From Sanguibacter inulinus (lineage in GTDB: Bacteria; Actinomycetota; Actinomycetes; Actinomycetales; Cellulomonadaceae): a stretch of 64,000 bases of DNA. The position numbers and the translations under genes were made by a program. The stretch lies in the NCBI RefSeq assembly GCF_013415325.1, contig NZ_JACBYE010000006.1, positions 1-64,000 of the forward strand, read 5' to 3'. Under the pieces are notes generated by a model. It was not told the DNA's origin, ran no database searches, and worked only from the letters and a program-made list of their open reading frames with translations. Below, piece by piece: positions 58,171-64,000 of the stretch (position 1 is the first letter of the stretch; every line of letters begins with the position of its first letter).

Positions 58171-58351
58171 CGCGTCGAGTCTTCGAGGCTGCCCGTGCGC
58201 GACCGGCGGGAGATGATGGGGACAGACGCGACGCCCTCACCCGGGCGGTGCCGTCCGCCAGGTCCCTCACACCCACGACCGGCCCCGGACCCGCGACCCT
58301 GCGGTCCCGGACAGCACGACCTCCGGCCCACCCGACCACCAGGAGCCCTCC

Positions 58352-59710
58352 GTGACCGACGCCCCGTCCACCGCAGCGCTGCACGACACCGTCGCGACGA
58401 CAGTCGCCGTCCGCAGCGACGAGCTGCTCGCGCTCTCCCACGCGATCCACGCGAGGCCAGAGCTGGCCTTCGTGGAGCACCACGCGTCCTCCCTCGTGGC
58501 GGAGCGGCTCACCGACGCGGGCTTCGACGTGACCGTCGGCGTGCACGGTCTCGACACCGCGCTCCGCGCGACCTACGGCAACGGCGACATGAACGCCGTG
58601 ATCTGCGTCGAGTACGACGCGCTGCCCGGCATCGGGCACGCCTGCGGGCACAACATCATCGCGGCGGCCGGGGTCGGAGCCGCGATCGCCGCGGCGGACG
58701 TCGCCGACGAGCTCGGCATCCGGGTGACGGTGCTCGGGACCCCGGCCGAGGAGCACGGTGGCGGCAAGGTCCTCATGCTCGCCGACGGTGCCTGGGACGA
58801 CGCGACCTTCTCGCTCATGGTCCACCCGTACCCGGCCGACACGTGGCCCACGACCACCCGCATGCAGGCCGTGCACCGCCTGGTCGTCACCTTCACGGGG
58901 CAGGGCGCGCACGCCGCCGCAGCCCCCGACCAGGCGCGCAACGCCGCCGACGCCGCGACCATCTCGCTCGTCGCCGTCGGTCTGCTGCGCCAGCAGGTGC
59001 GCGACGGGGCGCGCCTGAACGCGATCATCACCGAGGCCGGGCTCGTCACCAACATCATCGCGGACCGCGCCGTCGTCGAGATCGAGGTGCGTGAGGCGAC
59101 CCTCGACGCGCTCCAGACGCTCGAAGGACGGGTCCTCGCCTGCTTCGAGGGCGCGGCGATCGCGGCCGGGGTCTCGTGGTCGGTCGACGAGTCCGAGCCG
59201 CTGTACGCCGACCTCGTCCAGGACGCGGACCTCGTCGAGGTGTTCGCCGGGCACCTGTCTGCCCGCGGACGGACGCTCGACAGGACCGCGCCGCCCCGCA
59301 GCGGCGGGTCGACCGACATGGGGAACGTCTCGCAGGTGGTCCCCTCCATCCACCCGGTGGTCGGGGTCGAGGGCGCGCGAGGGCCGATCCACACGGCCGA
59401 GTTCGCCGAGGCGGCCGGCGGCCCGGCCGGTGACCGCGCCGTGCTCGACGCGGCTGTCGCGCTCGCGTCGACCATCGTCGATGCGGCCCGCGACCCGCGG
59501 CTGCGGGCACGGCTGGTCGACGCGCAGACCGAGCGGGTCCGGGAGCGCGCCGAGGCTCCGGGTCTCCGTGCTGCGGGGTGGGCGGGGTCTGCTGCGAGCA
59601 GTGCCGCCGGGAGCCACGGTGCTGTCGGTGCTCACGGCGCCGCCGGTGCTGCCAGCGCCGCCGGCACCTCGGCCGAGGTCTCGACCCTCGAACCGGAGGT
59701 CCAGGCATGA
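58352..59710 (+). CDS. M20-family metallo-amidohydrolase
   Basis: A 452-residue M20D-type amidohydrolase, AbgB/IAA-amino-acid-hydrolase-like. Zinc-site segments are GIGHACGHN near residues 94-102, [11 protein letters not shown], and the late [11 protein letters not shown]. The dimerisation lid begins near [14 protein letters not shown]. The Ala/Ser/Gly tail after residue about 405 ([19 protein letters not shown]) is not part of the family. It should hydrolyse an N-acyl or aminobenzoyl amino acid. GTG 58352 has AGGAG 5 nt upstream. It is translationally coupled to the serine dehydratase gene (ATGA). Confidence 0.87.
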   Translation: MTDAPSTAALHDTVATTVAVRSDELLALSHAIHARPELAFVEHHASSLVAERLTDAGFDVTVGVHGLDTALRATYGNGDMNAVICVEYDALPGIGHACGHNIIAAAGVGAAIAAADVADELGIRVTVLGTPAEEHGGGKVLMLADGAWDDATFSLMVHPYPADTWPTTTRMQAVHRLVVTFTGQGAHAAAAPDQARNAADAATISLVAVGLLRQQVRDGARLNAIITEAGLVTNIIADRAVVEIEVREATLDALQTLEGRVLACFEGAAIAAGVSWSVDESEPLYADLVQDADLVEVFAGHLSARGRTLDRTAPPRSGGSTDMGNVSQVVPSIHPVVGVEGARGPIHTAEFAEAAGGPAGDRAVLDAAVALASTIVDAARDPRLRARLVDAQTERVRERAEAPGLRAAGWAGSAASSAAGSHGAVGAHGAAGAASAAGTSAEVSTLEPEVQA

Positions 59711-61473
59711 GCCGCGCGACGACCGTCGGTCGTCAGCACATCGCCTCGGACCAGCCGCTGAGCGTCTTCGACATGTTCACGATCGGCATCGGACCGTCGA
59801 GCTCGCACACCGTCGGACCGATGCGCGCCGCCAAGACCTTCGTCGACGAGCTGCTGGGCTCGAGCGGACGCGGCAACGACCCGGGGCAGGCTGCTGACCA
59901 CGCCGGGGCGAACGGGACCGGTTGGTCAGCCGTCGGTCCTGGTACGGCTGGCAGCCCCAGCGCGGCGGCGACCCCGACCACCCCGGCGCCGACCGCACCG
60001 GACCTCGTGGGTGTCGGCGTCGCGCGCGTCAGCGTCGAGCTCTTCGGGTCCCTCGGTGCGACAGGTCGCGGGCACGGGACCGATCGCGCGGTGCTGCTCG
60101 GCCTCGTCGGCCACGAGCCGCAGAGTGTCGCGACGCCCGTGGTCGAAACGATCCTCGACGAGGTGCATGCCGCGGGCTCGCTGCGCCTCCTCGACCGCGT
60201 CGAGATCCCCTTCGACCTCGATCACGACGTCCAGTTCCTGCCCAGGACTGTGTTGCCCTTCCACCCCAACGGTCTGCGCATCACGGCCTCCGCCGCCGAC
60301 GGCTCGGTCCTGCTGCGCCGTACCTACTTCTCGGTAGGGGGCGGCTTCGTCGTACCGGACCCCGACGACACGCCTGTTGTGATGCCTGCCGACGAGCGGT
60401 CGGCGGGCCCAGGCAGGCAGCCCGCGGACGGCGCTGACCGGTCCGCGGACCCAGCCACGCAGCCCGTCGGCCCAGGCGCTCGGCCCGCAGACCCAGCCGC
60501 GCAGCCCGCAGGCCCAGGCGCTCGGCCCGCAGACGGAGCTGACCTCCCGTCCCGGACCGGGGCGCCTGGCCCGATCACGCTGATCGGGACCGAGGGCAGC
60601 TCGCCGGCGGCCCCGTGGTCCTTCACCTGCGCCGACGACCTCCTCGCCGTCTGCGCGACCTCGGGCCTGGGCGTCGCCGAGGTGATGCTCGCCAACGAGA
60701 GCGTGACCCGCACCCCGGAGCGGGTCGCGTCCGAGCTGCTGGACATCTGGCAGGCGATGGACGCGTGCATCGACGCCGGGTGCGCCGTGACAGGCACGCT
60801 CCCCGGTGGGCTCAAGGTGCCACGGAGGGCGCACGCCCTGCACCGCGCGCTGCTCGCCGAGGGCGCCAACGACGACCCGCTGCGCGCGATGGACTGGGTC
60901 AACCTCTTCGCGCTGGCCGTCAACGAGGAGAACGCCGCCGGGCACAGGGTCGTCACCGCTCCGACCAACGGGGCAGCCGGCATCATCCCCGCGGTCTTGC
61001 GCTACTACCGCGAGTTCGTGCCCGGCGCGGACGATGCCGGGACCGTGAGGTTCCTGCTCGCGGCCGGAGCCGTGGGCATCATCATCAAGACGAACGCGTC
61101 GATCGCCGGGGCCGAGGTCGGCTGCCAGGGCGAGGTCGGCTCGGCCTGCGCGATGGCCGCGGCCGGGCTCGCAGAGGTGCTCGGCGGGACGGCCCTGCAG
61201 GTCGAGAACGCTGCCGAGATCGCGATGGAGCACAACCTCGGGCTCACCTGCGACCCGATCGGTGGTCTGGTGCAGATCCCGTGCATCGAGCGGAACGCGA
61301 TCGGCGCCGTCAAGGCGATCAACGCCGCGCGCATGGCGCTGCGCGGCGACGGCCGGCACACCGTCAGCCTCGACGCAGCGATCGAGACCATGCGCCAGAC
61401 CGGGGCCGACATGCACTCCAAGTACAAGGAGACCTCGCTCGGGGGCCTCGCCGTCAACTACGTGGAGTGCTGA
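59707..61473 (+). CDS. sdaA: L-serine ammonia-lyase, single-chain iron-sulfur type, with insertions
   Basis: A 588-residue enzyme that deaminates L-serine to pyruvate; usual length is about 455-460. The small domain has [20 protein letters not shown], and the catalytic domain [20 protein letters not shown]. Cysteines that can hold the [4Fe-4S] cluster are in [12 protein letters not shown] and [18 protein letters not shown]. The extra length comes from two disordered insertions: Gly/Ala/Pro-rich at about residues 52-98 and a PAD/GPG repeat at about 226-282. Core motifs are intact, so it is probably active. Confidence 0.92.
   Translation: MSRATTVGRQHIASDQPLSVFDMFTIGIGPSSSHTVGPMRAAKTFVDELLGSSGRGNDPGQAADHAGANGTGWSAVGPGTAGSPSAAATPTTPAPTAPDLVGVGVARVSVELFGSLGATGRGHGTDRAVLLGLVGHEPQSVATPVVETILDEVHAAGSLRLLDRVEIPFDLDHDVQFLPRTVLPFHPNGLRITASAADGSVLLRRTYFSVGGGFVVPDPDDTPVVMPADERSAGPGRQPADGADRSADPATQPVGPGARPADPAAQPAGPGARPADGADLPSRTGAPGPITLIGTEGSSPAAPWSFTCADDLLAVCATSGLGVAEVMLANESVTRTPERVASELLDIWQAMDACIDAGCAVTGTLPGGLKVPRRAHALHRALLAEGANDDPLRAMDWVNLFALAVNEENAAGHRVVTAPTNGAAGIIPAVLRYYREFVPGADDAGTVRFLLAAGAVGIIIKTNASIAGAEVGCQGEVGSACAMAAAGLAEVLGGTALQVENAAEIAMEHNLGLTCDPIGGLVQIPCIERNAIGAVKAINAARMALRGDGRHTVSLDAAIETMRQTGADMHSKYKETSLGGLAVNYVEC
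60451..60534 (+). repeat. 42-bp in-frame tandem repeat in sdaA
   Basis: Two 42-bp units, 60451-60492 and 60493-60534, differ at about four positions and encode [14 protein letters not shown] and [14 protein letters not shown]. Related partial units precede them from about 60411. The repeat lies in a loop between the small and the catalytic domain. Confidence 0.88.
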
Positions 61474-61496
61474 CGAGCCAGGCACCCGCTCGCACC

Positions 61497-61620
61497 GAGG
61501 TCGCACCCTCAGCACCGAGGTCGTACGGACACGCCGGATCTCGCCCTTGGGGGCCAGATCCGGCGTGTCTGTACGACCTCGCGGCAGGCAGGGCGACGTC
61601 GAGCCGGTTCGTGCGACCTC
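61497..61620. repeat. Palindromic phased-box element, copy C (best preserved)
   Basis: GAGGTCG boxes at 61497 and 61517 face CGACCTC-type boxes at 61574, 61594 (CGACGTC) and 61614, all with an exact 20-bp step. The central arms from 61517 and ending at 61580 form a 25-bp inverted repeat with one mismatch around a 14-nt loop. It lies right after sdaA, before a same-strand gene. Confidence 0.88.
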
Positions 61621-61654
61621 GTGGGGAGGTGGCCGGTGGTCGAGCGGCCGAAGT

Positions 61655-61693
61655 TGTCGTCGTAGTCGTCGTGGGCGTCGTGGGCGTCGTGGT
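61655..61693. repeat. GTCGTC/GGGCGTCGT simple repeat
   Basis: A run of GTCGTCGT units turning into GTCGTGGGC repeats lies in the 350-bp gap between sdaA and the AlkD-like gene. The rest of the gap beyond copy C shows no gene; the promoter of the next gene is probably here but no clear boxes stand out. Confidence 0.55.
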
Positions 61694-61823
61694 CTTCGGG
61701 GCAGGTTCGGCGGCGACGGCCAGTACGCCTGTGCGGCAGCAGTCGCCTCGGTGTCAGGGCCCACCGATAAGGTCGGCGGGACCGCGGGCTCTCGCGGTCA
61801 GCGCAACCACCCCAGGAGATGCT

Positions 61824-62936
61824 GTGCCCTTCGCCGACGAGCTGCTCGGGTCCGATGCTGTGCTCGGCCTGGCCGAGGTGATCGAGGCCGCTGCGCCAGG
61901 GACAGCCGCTGAGAACGTCCGGTCGAGCGCTGGCTCCCTCGCACCCCTCGCGCTGCGGGACCGTGCACACCTCGTCAAGGACGCGATCCTCGCCGACGCG
62001 CCCGGCACCGTCGACGACCTCGCTGTCCTCGTGCGCCGCTGTCTTCACGACGAGAGCTTCACGGGGTGGATGATCTGGCCGGTGACAGAGGCCGTCAGCG
62101 CGCGGGCTATCGCCGCCGGGTCTGACGCCGCCCTCGACACCGCGCTCGACCTGCAGGCCGAGCTCACGGGGCGGCTCACCGCAGAGTTCGCCGTCCGCCC
62201 GCTGCTCTCCCACGACCTCGACAGGTCGCTCGCCGCGGCGCTGCGCTGGACGAGGAGCGACGACGAGCACGTCCGACGCCTCGCGAGCGAAGGAACCCGG
62301 CGCCACCTGCCGTGGGGTACCCAGGTCGCGGGCCTCTCAGCGGACCCGACCGTGACGCTGCCGATCCTCGACGCGCTCTACCGCGACGAGAGCGAGTACG
62401 TCCGCAGGTCTGTGGCCAACCACCTCAACGACCTCAGCCGCAAAGACCCTGAGGTCACGGTCGAGACCGCGCGCCGGTGGCTAGAGGCGGCCGCGCCGAC
62501 GACCCTGCCGCTCGTCCGGCACGCGCTGCGGACCCTCGTCAAGCGCGGCGACCCGGACGCCCTCGCGCTGCTCGGCTTCGCACCGACCCCGGACGTCGTC
62601 GCGGAGCTCACACTCGAGGCGACCGAGGTCCGGGTCGGTGAGGCTCTGGGTCTCACGGCGACCGTGCACAACGGCGGGGCAGGCGCGGCGCGGGTGGTCG
62701 TCGACTACGTGGTGCACCACCGCAAGGCCAACGGCTCGCAGACGACGAAGGTGTTCAAGCTGACCACCGCCGACATCGGCCCGGGCGAGACGCTGCGGCT
62801 CGGACGACGGCACTCCTTCAAGGTGATCACCACGCGGCGCTACCACCCTGGGGCCCACGCCGTCGAGCTCCAGGTCAACGGGGTCGCCGCCGGGCGGAGA
62901 GACTTCGAGCTTCTCCCCGCCGACGACACCCCGTAG
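61824..62936 (+). CDS. AlkD-like HEAT-repeat protein, DNA alkylation repair family
   Basis: A 370-residue helical-repeat protein. The pattern [23 protein letters not shown] followed by [20 protein letters not shown] is typical of AlkD-type glycosylase-fold proteins (VRRSVANxLND). A C-terminal beta domain of about 100 residues follows ([20 protein letters not shown], then [11 protein letters not shown]). AlkD removes alkylated bases; the catalytic Asp cannot be assigned safely here. The start is GTG 61824, with AGGAG at 61814-61818. Confidence 0.82.
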   Translation: MPFADELLGSDAVLGLAEVIEAAAPGTAAENVRSSAGSLAPLALRDRAHLVKDAILADAPGTVDDLAVLVRRCLHDESFTGWMIWPVTEAVSARAIAAGSDAALDTALDLQAELTGRLTAEFAVRPLLSHDLDRSLAAALRWTRSDDEHVRRLASEGTRRHLPWGTQVAGLSADPTVTLPILDALYRDESEYVRRSVANHLNDLSRKDPEVTVETARRWLEAAAPTTLPLVRHALRTLVKRGDPDALALLGFAPTPDVVAELTLEATEVRVGEALGLTATVHNGGAGAARVVVDYVVHHRKANGSQTTKVFKLTTADIGPGETLRLGRRHSFKVITTRRYHPGAHAVELQVNGVAAGRRDFELLPADDTP

Positions 62937-63039
62937 TGACGACCAGACGCCACCGCACAGTGCCCTGACTGCGGGCTCGGGCTCGGGAGTTCCTGCCTGG
63001 TGCCCCCGGCCTGAGGCATCAGATGTCAGGCGTCAGGCC

Positions 63040-64000
<961 letters not shown>

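Overview
The window is a high-GC chromosomal segment from an actinobacterium, most likely a Micrococcales relative of the Cellulomonas/Sanguibacter type. This rests on very GC-rich third codon positions, many GTG starts, 4-nt ATGA/GTGA gene overlaps, a zinc-finger-free TopA with a Lys/Ala tail, MrfA/Rv3649-type helicase, the AspT-type aminotransferase and a large xylan-oligosaccharide operon. The assignment is inferred from gene content. No rRNA, tRNA, CRISPR array, insertion sequence or prophage was recognised.

Layout. 1-10 kb: HAD phosphatase, MarR regulator with a double palindromic operator, two Gfo/Idh/MocA oxidoreductases, a phosphodiester glycosidase/glycosyltransferase-GtrA pair, topA and a PAP2 phosphatase. 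10-20 kb: an OmpR-type two-component system, a large methyltransferase, two paralogous lipoproteins, an exonuclease/endonuclease/phosphatase-fold protein and a proton-pumping pyrophosphatase. 19.8-22.4 kb: an ECF sigma factor with a membrane partner, then a truncated second copy of the sigma gene. 22.4-28 kb: assimilatory nitrite reduction (nirB-nirD-siroheme synthase), cupin and acetyltransferase. 28.2-29.5 kb: a compositionally foreign AAA-type ATPase. 29.5-35.6 kb: alpha-galactosidase/galT/galK with a ROK regulator. 35.7-38.3 kb: small lipoprotein and membrane proteins. 38.4-53.7 kb: a glucuronoxylan-oligosaccharide locus (acetyl esterase, LacI regulator, GH3, three-part ABC importer, GH39, YesL-like protein, GH42, GH67). 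53.7-58 kb: a HipBA toxin-antitoxin pair divergent from an MrfA-like helicase. 58-64 kb: M20 peptidase, L-serine dehydratase, AlkD-like HEAT protein and the 3' part of an aspartate aminotransferase.

How it fits together. The importer should bring in aldouronates or xylo-oligosaccharides. GH67 would remove glucuronic acid, GH39 and GH3 would release xylose, GH42 galactose or arabinose, and the esterase acetyl groups. LacI-type operators overlap the divergent promoter region. The gal operon handles alpha-galactosides down to glucose-1-phosphate precursors. The nir operon makes its own siroheme.

The most unusual signal is a family of palindromic intergenic elements (22236-22403, 38322-38406, 61497-61620, plus a doubtful remnant at 27447-27486). 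Each is built from GAGGTCG boxes at about 20-bp phase that face each other across a conserved palindromic core. One copy supplies the last codons of the acetyl esterase. Other notable signals are a three-arm alternative hairpin at 58116-58170, a promoter motif shared by the intact and the truncated sigma genes, and several in-frame minisatellites inside enzymes.
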